From assembly GCA_964036045.1 (NCBI GenBank), contig OZ038382.1:7946853-8010852 (forward strand): a DNA stretch of 64,000 nucleotides, read 5' to 3'. The DNA comes from Eutreptiella sp. 'Long Island Sound 2002' (taxonomy: Eukaryota; Euglenozoa; Euglenophyceae; Eutreptiales; Eutreptiaceae). This document shows positions 1-11,450 of this stretch, piece by piece. A model generated the notes under the pieces. That model was not told the DNA's origin, made no database searches, and was given only the letters and a program-made list of their open reading frames with translations. A program made the position numbers and the translations under genes. Numbering within the stretch: the first letter of the stretch is position 1; each line of letters starts with the position of its first letter.

Positions 1-664
1 CAAATCCAGCCATGCGCGCCACGTTGGCTATGTGCTTCTTCCATGCTTGGTGCGTACTTTGTTCTCCACCCACTTGGAGGTGTTTGTTGCCGATCACTTT
101 ACTTCCTTCTCCTTTGGCCATCCTTTGGACTTCCTGTGCTACCGCCAGCTGGTGGTGATCTCCCAATCCTTCCAATGTCTGCATGTCCGCTCCTACACAT
201 TTCATTGTTCTTTGGAGCTCGGTGATTTGCTCTTCCGTGATGGCCTCCAGTGCTGCGTGGTAGGATTGGACACATACCTGTTCGTCCCGTAGGGCCATGG
301 CAGCCCTGGCTGTGTCCGTGAGTCCCTCCTTTGGTATGGTGTAAAGTGCCATTAGTTTGGCAGGCACCGCCCCTTCATGCATGGCAATCGCCAGGTCCAC
401 CCATCTTTCTTCATCGTCCACTGATTTCCATTGAATCAGCTCTTTTCCTTGGCGCACTTCAGAGTCTCCCCACTGGACAAATGTATTCAGTGTGAGGACT
501 TTGGCGAGCTGTCCTGGGGACCCTGGGACCGACGCCATGTGGATCTGTACGAGGGTTTGGGGTTGCGTGGTGCCCCTTGTTGTTTCTTGCCCCCTGTGCT
601 TTGTGCTTGTCCCCTCTGTGCCTGTATTCATATGTTTATCGTGTGTATTATGATTGTCTCTCAT
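1..664 (-). CDS. Unrecognised protein, partial; runs off the left edge
   Basis: Reading the minus strand from an ATG at 664-662 gives an open frame with no stop down to base 2, so the C-terminus lies outside the window. A second in-frame ATG at 538-536 begins a more protein-like stretch (MASVPGSPGQ...). The first 40 or so residues are Thr/Gln/His-rich and look disordered. The part from 538 on is mixed charged and hydrophobic, with helical-looking segments such as LAIAMHEGAVPAKL and EEQITELQRTMK, typical of a soluble helical protein. I recognise no domain. The same frame is open upstream (689-919) and is separated only by a TGA at 691-689, so this may be the remainder of a longer protein with a nonsense mutation, perhaps a gag-like or other transposon protein. 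That function is a guess. No ribosomal, metabolic or signalling motif is visible. Confidence 0.45.
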   Translation of the reverse strand, partial: MRDNHNTHDKHMNTGTEGTSTKHRGQETTRGTTQPQTLVQIHMASVPGSPGQLAKVLTLNTFVQWGDSEVRQGKELIQWKSVDDEERWVDLAIAMHEGAVPAKLMALYTIPKEGLTDTARAAMALRDEQVCVQSYHAALEAITEEQITELQRTMKCVGADMQTLEGLGDHHQLAVAQEVQRMAKGEGSKVIGNKHLQVGGEQSTHQAWKKHIANVARMAGF

Positions 665-688
665 TCTCTCTATGGCATCTGCGGTCTG

Positions 689-919
689 TCATTGAATTTT
701 TCGGCTTTCCGGGCCATGATCACGCCGTTCGCGGGCTGCCGCTTGGCTGCTCATGCGCGTCCACTCCACCATTGCGGTGTTCGAATCGCTGCCTCTTGGC
801 CTTGTTACCGGATCGCCGGCTTCCGCTTGTGCGTCCTGAGTAACATACCAGTGTTGTTGCGCTGGGCCGGTGTGTGTTGGAGTGTGTTGTGTGCCCTGTG
901 GTATGCCTGCCCGTTTCAT
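689..919 (-). pseudogene. Possible upstream part of the 1-664 reading frame
   Basis: A 76-codon minus-strand frame ends at TGA 691-689. It is in the same frame as the downstream reading that starts at 664. The peptide ends RDHGPESRKIQ, and translation past the stop continues QTADAIERMRD, so the two halves join without a change in style. This suggests one ancestral reading frame broken by one stop (CGA to TGA would be a single transition). It could equally be non-coding leader sequence. No domain is recognised. Confidence 0.2.
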
Positions 920-1190
920 CTCTCGGGTCTTAATGCCTGCTTACTATGGCAGGTCTTTGCGCCGCCATATCAGGTGCCAGGTTCATGCGCCTGGTGTTAT
1001 TTCCTTTTGCCTGTGTTTGTGTTCCTTTGCTTGCTGTTGTGTATCTTGCTTGTTTGTTTGCTTGCTTGTCGCACCTGTGGGCATCACGTCTCTGGTTCTC
1101 TTCACTGTCTGTTGTCGTCCTGTACCTGTATAATTTGTGATAATGCCGTGTAAACACATCGCCTCTCCTGAGGTGTTATGGGTTCCCTGC

Positions 1191-1739
1191 GGAGAGGGCG
1201 ATGGCGGGCGAGGGGGGGCGAGGGGGGGCGAGGGGGTGCAAGGGGGGGCGACCGGGGGGCGACGGGGGGCGATGGTGGGCGATGGGGGGCGATGGGTGGC
1301 GAGGCGGGGCGATGGGAGGCGATGGGGGGGGGGCGATGGGGGGGGGCGAGGGGGGGCGAGCGGGGCGAGGGGGGGCGATGGGGGGCGAGGGGGGGTTGAG
1401 GGGGGGGGCGATGGGGGGCGATGGCGGGAGATGGGGGGCGATGGGGGGCGATGGGGGGCGACGGGGGGGGGGCGATGGGGGGCGATCGGGGGTGATGGGG
1501 GGCGAATGGGGGGCGAATGGGGGGCGATGGGGGGCGATGGGGGGCGATGGGGGGCGACGGGGGGCGATGGGGGGAGATGGGGGGGGTCGGGGGGCGATGG
1601 GGGGCGAGGGGGGGCGAGGGCGGGCGGTGCGGGGGGATGGGAGGCGATGGGGGCCGATGGGGGGCGATCAGGGGGCGATGGGGGGCGATGGGGGGCGAGG
1701 GGGGGCGATGGGGGGCGATGGGGGGCCATGGGGGGCAAG
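1191..1739 (+). repeat. G-rich minisatellite block A (10-bp GATGGGGGGC)
   Basis: Imperfect tandem copies of GATGGGGGGC with common variants GAGGGGGGGC, GATCGGGGGC and GACGGGGGGC. Unit length wobbles because the G run varies from 5 to 8. The G-rich strand is the plus strand. Nearly every unit carries a run of at least five G, so the block could form stacked G-quadruplexes. Long Gly/Arg/Asp (plus) and Pro/Arg/His/Ser (minus) reading frames across it are consequences of the repeat, not evidence of genes. Confidence 0.95.
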
Positions 1740-1999
1740 GTATCTGGTATCTGGTATCTGGTTGACCCGCCCGAGGCTCCGACACAGCCGGAGGGGGTCC
1801 CTGAAAATGCGGGACTCCCAACCACCACGCGGCGGCTTACTCGGTCCCGCCAGGGTGGGTCGAAGCGGGCGGCCCATGCCTGCACCCTGCGCCACCAGGG
1901 GCTGACACCTGCCGTAGTTTCAGGGTGGGGAGGGGGTGGGCTCCGCTGGTTCGGGGGCTGTGCTGGGTGCCCGGGGCGCCGTGGGCGAGGCTGTCACAC
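1740..1999. other. Unique spacer with a 7-bp triplet repeat
   Basis: Three perfect copies of TATCTGG lie at 1741-1761 at the edge of the G-rich block. The next 160 or so bases are unique and can be read on the plus strand as ...[16 protein letters not shown]..., continuous with the flanking repeat frames. This may be a scrap of coding sequence, but it is too short to name. No promoter or RNA gene is seen. Confidence 0.4.
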
Positions 2000-4900
2000 A
2001 GGGGCGCAGTATGGGACTGCGCTTGGGCGCTGCGAGGCCCGGGGCAGGGGTGCAGCATGCGGCTGCGCTGGGAGCGCAGCATGGAGCTGCACAGGGGTGC
2101 TGCCTGGAGCTGTAGTGGGCGCAGCGGCTGCGCAAGGGGCGCAGCGTGGGGCTGCGCAGGGGCGCGGGCGCAGCATGGCGCTGCGCCGAGGCGCGGCGTG
2201 GGGATGCGCAGGGGCGGAGCGTGGGGCTACGCAGGGGCGCAGCGTTGGGCTGCGCATGGGGCTGCGCAGGGGAGCAGTAGCGTGGGGCTGCGCAAGGGCG
2301 CAGTAGCGTGGGGCTGCGCAGGGGCGCAGCAGCGTGGGGCTGCGCAGGGGCACAGCATGAGGCTACGCGGGGACGCAGCATGGGGCTGCGGAGGGGCACA
2401 GCGCGAGGCTGCGCATGGGCGCAGCATAGGGCTGCGCAAGGGCACAGCATGGGGCTGCGCAGGGGTGCAGCAGCATGGGGCTGCACAGGGGCGCAGCAGC
2501 GTGGGGCTGCGCAGGAGCGCAGCAGCGTGGGGCAGCGCAGGGGTGCAGCAGCGGGGCTGCGCAGGGGCGCAGTGTGGGGCTGTGCAGGGGCGCAGCAGCT
2601 TGGGGCTGCGTAGGGGCGCAACGTGGGGCTGTGCAAGGGCGCAGCGTGGGGCTGTGCAGAGGCGCAGCATGGGGCTGTGCAGGGGCGCAGCAGCGTGGGT
2701 CTGCGCAGGGGCGCAGCAGCGGGGGGCTGCGCGGGGACGCAGCTTGGGGCTGCGCATGGGCGCAGCATGGGGGCGCAGCATGGGGCCGCGCAGAGGCGCG
2801 GCAGCTTGGGGCTGTGTAGGGGTGCAGCGCGGGGCTGCGCAGGGGCGCAACAGCGTGCGGCCGCGCAGGGGCGCAGCAGCGTGCGGCTGCGCAGTGGCGC
2901 AGCGTGGGGCTGCGCATGGGCACTGCATGGGGCCGCGCAGGGGCGCAGCATGAAGCTGCGCAGGGGCGCAGCATGGGGCTGCGCAGGAGCGCAGCGTGGG
3001 GCTGCGCAGGGCCGCAGCATGAGGCTGTGTAGGGGCGCAGCATGGGGCTGCGCAGGGGCGCAGCAGCGTGGGGCTGCGCAGGGGCGCGGCGTGGGGTTGC
3101 GCAAGGGCGCAGCATGGGGCTGCGCAAGGGCGCAGCAGCGCGGGACTGCGCAGGGGCGCAGCATGGGGCCGCGTATGGGCGCAGCATGGGGCTGCACAGG
3201 GGCGCAGAAGCGCGGGGTTGCGCAGGGGCGCAGCAGCGTGGGGCTGCGAAGGGGCGCAGCGTGGGGCTGCGCAGGGGCGCAGCCTGGGACTGCGCATGGG
3301 CACGGCAAGGGGCTGCGCTGGGGCGCAGCGTGGGGCTGTGCAGGGGCGCAGCCTGGGGCTGCGCATGGGCGCGGCATGGGGCTGCGCAGGGGCGCAGCGT
3401 GGGGCTGCGCTGGTGCGCAGCATGGCGCTGCGCAGGGGCGCAGCATGGAGCTGCGTATGGGCGCAGCATGGGGCTGCGTATGGGCGCAGCATGGGGCTGC
3501 GCAGGGGCGCAGCATGGGGCCGCGAAGGGGCGCAGCATGGGGCCGCGTATGGGCGCAGCATGGGGCCGCGAAGGGGCGCAGCGCGGGGCTGCGCAGGGGC
3601 GCAGCAGCGTGCGGCTGCGCAGGGGCGCAGCGCGCGGCTGCGCATGGGCACAGCATGGGGCCGCGCAGGGGCGCAACATGAAGCTGCGCAGGGGCGCAGC
3701 ATGGGGCTGCGCAGGAGCGCAGCGTGGGGCTGCGCAGGGGCGCAGCGTGAGGCTGTGCATGGGGCTGCGCAGGGGTGCAGCTTGGGGCCGTGCCGGGGCG
3801 CCGCGTGGGGCTGCGCAGGGGCGCAGCGTGGGGCTGCGCAGGGGTGCAGCTTGGGGCCGTGCCGGGGCGCCGCGTGGGGCTGCGCAGAGGCGCAGCCTGG
3901 GGCTGCGCATGGGCGCGACATGGGGCTGCGCAGGGACGCAGCGTGGGGCTGCGCAGGGGTGCAGCGTGGGGCTGCGCTGGTGCGCAGCATGGAGCTGCAC
4001 AGGGGCGTAGCATGGGTCTGCGGATGGGCGCAGCATGGGGCTGCGGATGGGCGCAGCATGGGGCTGCGCAGGGGCGCAGCATGGGGCCGCGCAGGGGTGC
4101 AGCATGGGGCCGCGAAGGGGCGCAGCATGGGGCCGCGAAGGGGCGCAGCGCAGGGCTGCGCAGGGGCGCAGCAGCGTGCGGCTGCGCAGTGGCGCAGCGT
4201 GGGGCTCCGCATGGGCACAGCATGGGGCCGCGCAGGGGCGCAGCATGAAGCTGCGCAGGGGCGCAGCATGGGGCTGCGCAGGAGCGCAGCGTGGGGCTGC
4301 GCAGGGCCGTAGCATGAGGCTGTGTAGGGGCGCAGCATGGGGCTGCGCAGGGCCGCAGCAGCGTGGGGCTGCGCAGGGGCGCAGTGTGGGGCTGCGAAGG
4401 GGCGGAGCAGCGTGCGGCTGCGCAGGGGCGCGGCGTGGGGCTCCGCAAGGGCGCAGCATGGGGCTGCGTAAGGGCGCAGCATCGTGGGACTGCGCAAGGG
4501 CGCAGCATGGGGCCGCGTATGGGCGCAGCATGGGGCTGCACAGGGGCGCAGCAGCATGGGGCTGCACAGGGGCGCAAAAGCGCGGGGCTGCGCAGGGGCG
4601 CAGCGTGGGGCCGCGCAGGGGCGCGGCAAGGGGCTGCGCTGGGGCGCAGCGTGGGGCTGCGCAGGGGCGCAGCCTGGGGCCGCGCACGGGCGCGGCATGG
4701 AGCTGCGCAGGGGCGCAGCGTGGGGCTGCGCAGGGGTGCAGCGTGAGGCTGCGCTGGTGCGCAGCATGGCGCTGCGCAGGGGCGCAGCATGGGGCTGCGG
4801 ATGGGCGCAGCATGGGGCTGCGGATGGGCGCAGCATGGGGCTGCGCAGGGGCGCAGCATGGGGCCGCGCAGGGTCGCAGCATGGGGCCGCGTATGGGCGC

Positions 4901-7222
4901 AGCATGGGGCCGCGAAGGGGCGCAGCGCGGGGCTGCGCAGGGGCGCAGCAGCGTGCGGCTGCGCAGTGGCGCAGCGTGGGGCTGCGCATGGGCACAGCAT
5001 GGGGCCGCGCAGGGGCGCAGCATGAAGCTGCGCAGGGGCGCAGCATGGGGCTGCGCAGGAGCGCAGCGTGGGGCTGTGCAGGGCCGCAGCATGAGGCTGT
5101 GTAGGGGCGCCGCATGGGGCTGCGCAGGGGCGCAGCAGCGTGGGGCTGCGCAGGGGCGCAGTGTGGGGCTGCGAAGGGGCGGAGCAGCGTGCGGCTGCGC
5201 AGGGGCGCGGCGTGGGGCTGCGCAAGGGCGCAGCATGCGGGTGCGCAAGGGCGCAACTGCGTGGGACTGCGCAGGGGCGCAGCATGGGGCCGCGTATGGG
5301 CGCAGCATGGGGCTGCACAGGGGCGCAGCAGCGTGGGGCTGCGCAGGGGCGCAGCGTGGGGCTGCGCAAGGGCGCAGCAGCGTGGGGCTGCGCAGGGGCG
5401 CAGCAGCTTGGGGCTGCGTAGGGGCGCAGCGTGGGGCTGCGCAGGGGCGCAGCAGCTTGGGGCTGCGTAGGGGCGCAACGTGGGGCTGAGCAAGGGCGCA
5501 GCGCGGGGCTGTGCAGAGGCGCAGCAACGTGGGGCTGCGCAGGGGCGCAGCAGCGTGGGTCTGCGCAGGGGCGCAGCAGCGGGGGGCTGCGCAGGGGCGC
5601 AACAGCTTAGGGCTGCGCATGGGCGCAGCATGGGGGCGCAGCATGGGGGCGCAGCATGGGGCCGCGCAGGGGCGCGGCAGCTTGGGGCTGTGTAGGGGAG
5701 CAGCGTGGGGCTGCGCAGGGGCGCAGCAGCGTGGGGCTGCGCAGGGGCGCAGCAGCGTGCGGCTGCGCAGGGGCGCAGCAGCGTGCGGCTGCGCAGTGGC
5801 GCAGCGTGGGGCTGCGCATGGGCACAGCATGGGGCCGCGCAGGAGCGCAGCATGAGGCTGTGTAGGGGAGCAGCATGGGGCTGCGCAGGGGCGCAGTGTG
5901 GGGCTGCGCAGGGGCGCAGCAGCGTGCGGCTGCGCAGGGGCGCGGCGTGGGGCTGCGCAAGGGCGCAGCATGGGGCTGCGCAAAGGCGCAGCAGCGTGGG
6001 ACTGCGCAGGGGCGCAGCATGGGGCCGCGTATGGGCGCAGCATGGGGCTGCACAGGGGCGCAGAAGCGCGGGGCTGCGCAGGGGCGCAGCAGCGTGGGGC
6101 TGCGCAGGGGCGCAGCAGCTTGGGGCTGCGCATGGGCGCAGCGTGGGGCTGCGCAGGGGCGCAACAGCTTGGGGCTGCGTAGGGGCGCAACGTCGGGCTG
6201 TGCAGGGGCACAGCGTGCGCAGGGGCGCAGCGCGGGGCTGCACAAAGGCGCAGCAACGTGGGGCTGCGCAGGGGCGCAGCATGGGGCTGCGCAGGGGCGC
6301 AGCAGCGTGGGTCTGCGCAGGGGCGCAGCAGCGGGGGGCTGCGCAGGGGCGCAGCTTGGGGCTGCGCATGGGCGCAGCATGGGGGCGCAGCATGGGGCCG
6401 AGCAGGGGCGCAGCAGCTTGGGGCTGTGTAGGGGCGCAGCTGCGTGGGGCTGCGCAGGGGCGCAGCAGCGTGCGGCTGCGCAGGGGCGCAGCGTGGGGCC
6501 GCGCATGGCCGCGGCATGGGGCCACGCATGCGCGCGGCGTGGGAGTAAGCCGGGGAGAAGCGCGGGGCTGCGCAAGAGCGCTGCGTGGGGCTGTGCAGGG
6601 GCGCAGCAGCATGGGGCTGCGCAGGGGCGCACCATGGGTCTGCGCAGGGGCGCAGCAGCGGGGGGCTGCGCAGGGGCGCAGCTTGGGGCTGCGCATGGGC
6701 GCAGCATGGGGGCGCAGCATGGGGCCGAGCAGGGGCGCAGCAGCTTGGGGCTGTGTAGGGGCGCAGCTGCGTGGGGCTGCGCAGGGGCGCAGCAGCGTGC
6801 GGCTGCGCAGGGGCGCAGCGTGGGGCCGCGCATGGCCGCGGCATGGGGCCACGCATGCGCGCGGCGTGGGAGTAAGCCGGGGAGAAGGGCGGGGCTGCGC
6901 AAGAGCGCTGCGTGGGGCTGTGCAGGGGCGCAGCAGCATGGGGCTGCGCAGGGGCGCACCATGGGTCTGCGCAGGGGCGCAACGTGGGGCTACGCAGGGG
7001 CGCAGCATGGGGGCGCAGCATGGGGCCGCACAGAGCCGCATCAGCGTGGGGCTGCGCAGGGGCGCAGCGTGGGGCCGCGCATGGGCGCGGCATGGGGCCA
7101 CGCATGCGCGCGGCGTGGGAGTAAGCCGGGGAGAAGGGCGGGGCTGCGCAAGCGCGCTGCGTGGGGCTGCGCTGGGGCTCAGGGTGGGGCAGCGGTGGGG
7201 CGTAGCGTGGGACTACGCACGG
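2000..7222 (+). repeat. 23/26-bp minisatellite array (GCATGGGGCTGCGCAGGGGC family)
   Basis: About 5.2 kb of tandem copies of a 23-bp unit with core GGGGCTGCGCAGGGGCGCAG. A common 26-bp variant has an extra AGC (CGCAGCAGCGTGG in place of CGCAGCATGG). Because 23 is not a multiple of three, the plus strand cycles through MGLRRGAA, WGCAGAQ and HGAAQGRS in successive units. Variants such as CTGCGTATGGGC, CCGCGAAGGGG and TGTGTAGGGG recur in the same order, showing higher-order structure. Near the end a block of about 327 bp is duplicated: the landmark GAGTAAGCCGGGGAGAAG occurs at 6543 and 6870, and a shorter third copy lies at 7119. Confidence 0.95.
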
Positions 7223-8000
7223 CAAGGGGGGCAGAGTGGGAGGGGGTAGCAGGAGCAGGGGTACGCCTCACCACAGGCTTTTGGCGTCCCCGATGCACTC
7301 ATAGCGCCTCACCAGGCACTGGCACTGGGCACAGGGCCAAGGGCACAGGGGCGCTGGGTGCAGGGCAGTGGGTCGGGGGGCGCTCAGCCACAGGCTGCAG
7401 GCACCCCACACCAGCCCTCCCTGGGGGGGGGATGCCTCACCACAGGTTCTTGGCATCCCACGCACGTTGACCGCCCCCCGCACGGTGGTGGCGTGCTGCA
7501 GGGCGGGAGGGGGGGGATGCCTCACCACAGGTTCTTGGCATCCCCTGCACGCCGTCAGCGCCTCACCAGCAGGTTGTTGGCAGCTGGGCAGGGGGGGGGG
7601 GGGTGGCCTCACCACAGGTTGTTGGCCGGGCGCCCCAGTGGGGCGTAGATCAGGTCGGGGAGCCGGCGGGAACTCACGCGCGGACTCCCCCTGGTGGGGA
7701 GGTGACTGCTGACCTGGTGAACGCCACCGGAGCCGACGCTGGGCCAGGGCGTCGGCCAGGCCAGGGGGTAGGGGGGGGGCGCTCAACTGGCCAACGGAGG
7801 CTGTTTTTAACGGGGCCATGTCAGTTCATGGCCCGGGGCGCACGGGGATGGGTCCCGACTCTCGCCCCCGGTGGTTCTTGGTCGTGCTGCTGGGGGGGGG
7901 GGGTGCGGAGCTGTTTTGCTGGAACGGGGGGCGTTCCAAGGAAGGTGAGCAGCCCTCCTGTGGCAAAACCCAGCGCGCCTCTACGCTGGGGAACCACCGC
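7223..8000. other. Unique island with dispersed CCTCACCACAGGTT motifs
   Basis: A mostly unique segment between two arrays. The motif CCTCACCACAGGTTNTTGGC, or a close variant, starts at 7266, 7435, 7520 and 7607, with a weaker copy (CCTCACCAGCAGGTTGTTGG) at 7561. These are remnants of a degenerate repeat spaced about 45-170 bp. A 183-codon minus-strand frame (7268-7819) spans it and reads Pro-rich with Cys/Arg (for example CQEPVVRHPPPP). Because it is built on the repeated motif I do not call it a gene with confidence. Confidence 0.5.
7268..7819 (-). CDS. Hypothetical proline-rich protein, doubtful
   Basis: An ATG-initiated 183-codon frame bounded upstream by an in-frame stop. The N-terminal 60 residues (MAPLKTASVGQLSAPPLPPG...ALAQRRLRWRS) have a mixed composition. 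The rest repeats a pattern around GxCQEPVVR / GMPRTCGEAS / GDAKSLW that mirrors the repeated DNA motif CCTCACCACAGG. No transmembrane segment, signal peptide or known domain is seen. GC-rich repeated DNA often leaves such frames open, so it may not be expressed. Confidence 0.2.
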   Translation of the reverse strand: MAPLKTASVGQLSAPPLPPGLADALAQRRLRWRSPGQQSPPHQGESAREFPPAPRPDLRPTGAPGQQPVVRPPPPPLPSCQQPAGEALTACRGCQEPVVRHPPPPALQHATTVRGAVNVRGMPRTCGEASPPQGGLVWGACSLWLSAPRPTALHPAPLCPWPCAQCQCLVRRYECIGDAKSLW

Positions 8001-11000
8001 GGGATGGGGGGCAAGGGGGGGGCAATGGGGGGCAATGGGGGGCGATGGGGGGCGATGGGGGGGCAATGGGGGGCGATGGGGGGCAATGAGGGGCGATGGG
8101 GGGCGATGGGTGGCGAGGGGGGGCGAGGGGGGGGCGATGGGGGGCGATGGGGGGGCGATGGGGGGCTATGGGGGGCGATGGGGGGGGCGATGGGGGGGGG
8201 CGAGGGGGGGCGATGGGGGTCGAGGGGGGGCGATGGGGGTCAAGGGGGGGCGCTTGGGGGCGGTGGGGCGCGCCGGGGGGGGGGGTGATGGGGGGGGGGG
8301 CAATGGGGGGGGCGATGGGCGGGGGCGATGGGGGGGAGGCGATGGGGGGCGATGGGGGGCGATGGGGGGCGAGGGGGGGCGACGGCGGGCGAGGGGGGGG
8401 CGAGGGGGGGCTATGGGGGGCGATGGGGGGCGATGGGGGGCATCGGGGGGCGACGGGGGAGGGGCGATGGGGGGCGAGGGGGGGCGATGGGGGGCGATGG
8501 GGGGCGCTGGGGGGCGAGGGGGCGCAAGGAAGGGCGAGGGGGGGCGATCGGGGGGTGACGGGGGGCGATGGGGGGCGATGGGTGGCGAGGGGGGGCGATG
8601 GGTGGCCGATGGGGGGCGATGGGGGGCGCTGGGGGGGCGATGGAGGGCGATGGGGGGCGATGGGGGGCGATCGGGGGCGATGGGGGGCGATGGGGGGCGA
8701 TCGGGGGCGATCGGGGGGGATGGGGGGCGATGGGGGGCGATTGGGGGCGATGGGGGGCGATGGGGGGCGATGGGGGGCGATGGGGGGCGAGGGGGGCGAG
8801 GGTGGGCGAGGGGGGGGGATGGGGGGCGAGGGGGGGCGAGGGGGGGGCGAGGGGGGGCATCGGGGGGCATCGGGGGGCAATGGGGGGCGATGGGGGGCAG
8901 TGGGGGGCGACGGGGGGCGATGGGGGGCGATGGGGGGCGGTGGGGAGCGGTGGGGCGCGAGGGGGGGCGATAGGGGGGCGATCAGGGGCGATGGGGGGTG
9001 ATGGGGGGCGAGGGGGAGCGAGGGGGGGCGATGGGGGGCGATGGGGGGCGATGGGGGGCGAGGAGGGGCGGTGGGGGGCGATGGGGGGCGAGGGGGGTCG
9101 GTGGGGGGTGATGGGGGGCGATGGGGGGCAATAAGGGGCAATGGGGGGCGAGCGGGGGCGATGGGGGGCGATGGGGTGCGACGGGGGGCGACGGGGGAGG
9201 GCGCGATGGGGGGCGATGGGGGGCGATGGGGGGGCGAGGGGAAGCGATGGGGCGCGAGGGGGGGCGAGGGGGGGCGAGGGGGGGCAGGGGGGGCGAGGGG
9301 GGGGCGATGGGGGACGATGGAGGGCGATGGGGGGCGAGGGGGGGAGATGGGGGGGCGATGGGGGGCGATGGGGGGCGATGGGGGGGCGACGGGGGGCGAC
9401 GGGGGGCGATGGGGGGTGATGGGTGGCGAGGGGGGGCGATGGGGGGGCGATGGGGGGCGATGGGGGGGCGATCGGTGGCTATGGGGGGCAATGGGGGGCG
9501 ATGGGGGGCGAGGGGGGGGCGGTGGGGGGCGATGGGGAGCGATGGGGGGCGTTGGGGGGCGAAGGGGGGCGACCGGGGGGCGAGGGGGGGCGAGGGGGGG
9601 CGATAGGGGGCGGTGGGGGGCGATGCGGGGCGATGGGGGGCGTTGGGGGGCGAAGGGGGGCGTTGGGGGGCGAGGGGGGACGATGTTGGGCGGTTGGGGG
9701 CGATGGGGGGCGATGGGGGGCGATGGGGGGCGATGGGGGGCGATGGGGGGCGAGGGGGGGCGAGGGGGGGCGATGGGGGGTGAGGGGGGCGATGAGGGGC
9801 GATGGGGGGCGACCAGAGGCGATCGGGGGCGATGGGAGGCGATGGGGGGCGATGGGGGGCGATAGGGGGCTGATGGGGGGCGATGGGGGGCGATCGGGGG
9901 CGATCGGGGGCGAAGGGGGGCGATGGGGGCGATGGGGGGCGATAGGGGGGCGGTGGGGGACGATGGGGGGGCGATGGGGGGGGCGAGGGGGGGCGATGGG
10001 GGGGCGATGGGGGGCGATGGGGTGCGAGAGGGTGCGAGGGGGGGCGACGGGGGGCGATGGGGGGCGATGGGGGGCGATGGGGGGCGATGGGTGGCGAGGG
10101 GGGGCGAGGGGGGCTGATGGGGGGCGATGGGGGGCGATGGGGGGCGATGGGTGGCGAGGGGGGGCGAGGGGGGGCGAGGGGGGGCGATGGGGGGGCGATG
10201 GGGGGCGATGGGGGGGCAATGCGGGGCAATGAGGGGCGAGGGGGGGCGAGGGGGGGCATGGGGGGGCGAGGGGGGGGCCGAGCGGGGGGGCGATGGGGGG
10301 CGATGGGGGGCGATGGGGGGCGATGGGGGGCGATGGGGGGCGATGGGGGGCGATGGGGGGGGGGCGAGGAGGGGGGCGAGGGGGGGCGAGGGGGGGCGAG
10401 GGGGGGCGATGGGGGCCGATGGGCGGCAATGGGGGGCGATGGGGGGCGACCGGAGGCGATCGGGGGCGATGGGAGGCGATGGGGGGCGATGGGGGGCGAT
10501 GGGGGGCGATGGGGGGCGATGGATGGCGATGGGGGGCGATCGGGGGCGATCGGGGGCGAAGGGGGGCGATGGGGGGCGATGGGGGGCGAGGGAGGGCGAG
10601 GGGGGGGTGATGGGGGGGCGATGGGGGGCGATGGGGGGAGAGGGGGGGCAAGGGGGGGCGATGGGGGGCGGTGGGGGGCGATGGGGGGCGATGGGGGGCG
10701 ATGGGGGGGCGAGGGGGGGCGATGGGGGGCGATGGGGGGCGAGGGGGGGGGGGCGATGGGGGGCGATTGGGCGCAATGGGGAGCGATGGGAGGCGATGGG
10801 GGGCGATGGAGGGCGATGGGGGGCGATGAAGGGTGATGGAGGGGCGAAAGGGGGCGATGGGGGGCGATGGGGGGCGATGGGGGGCGATGGGGGGCGAGGG
10901 GGGGCGAGGGGGGGGCGAGGGGGGGCGATGGGGGGGCGATGGGGGGCGCTCGGGGGCGATGGGGGGCGAGGGGGGGCGAGGGGGGGCGATGCGGGGTGAT

Positions 11001-11449
11001 GGGGGGCGATGATTGGCGATGGGGGGCGAGGGGGGGGCGATGGGGGGCGAACGGGGGCGTTGGGGGGCGAGGGGGGGCGATGGGGGGCGATGGGGGGCGA
11101 TGGGGGGCGATGGGTGGCGAGGGGGGGGGAGGGGGGGCGAGGGGGGGCGATGGGGGGGCGATGGGGGGGCGATGGGGGGCGATGGGGGGCAATGGGGGGC
11201 GAGGGGGGGGGGGCGAGGGGGGGCGAGGGGGGGCGTGCGGGGGCGATGGGGGGGCGAGGGGGGGGGCAGGCGGGGTGGCGGTGGGGGGCAGTGGGGGGCC
11301 ACGGGGGGCGACGGCGGGTGACGGGGGGCGATGGAAGGCGATGGGGGGCAACGGGGGGGCAATGGGAGGCGATGGGGGGCGATGGGGAGCGAGGGGGGGC
11401 AAGGGGGGGCGATGGGGGGCGATGGGGGGCGATGTGGGGCGATGGGGGG
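8001..11449 (+). repeat. G-rich minisatellite block B (10-bp GATGGGGGGC)
   Basis: About 3.4 kb of the same 10-bp family as block A, again with G on the plus strand. Variants include GAGGGGGGGC, GATCGGGGGC, CAATGGGGGG and GATGGGTGGC. Longer composite motifs recur, for example a GACCGGAGGCGATCGGGGGC type at about 9810 and 10447, which indicates higher-order duplication. At its right edge the sequence passes directly into the 11-bp array without a unique spacer (GATGGGGGGTGGTCGCGAAG at 11441-11460). Confidence 0.95.
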
Positions 11450-11450
11450 T

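Noticed and set aside
2000-7222. Long Ala/Pro/Cys-rich minus-strand frames over 1,000 codons in the 23-bp array
   Set aside because: The same effect of a 23-bp stop-free unit; several frames are open at once, so none is specific.
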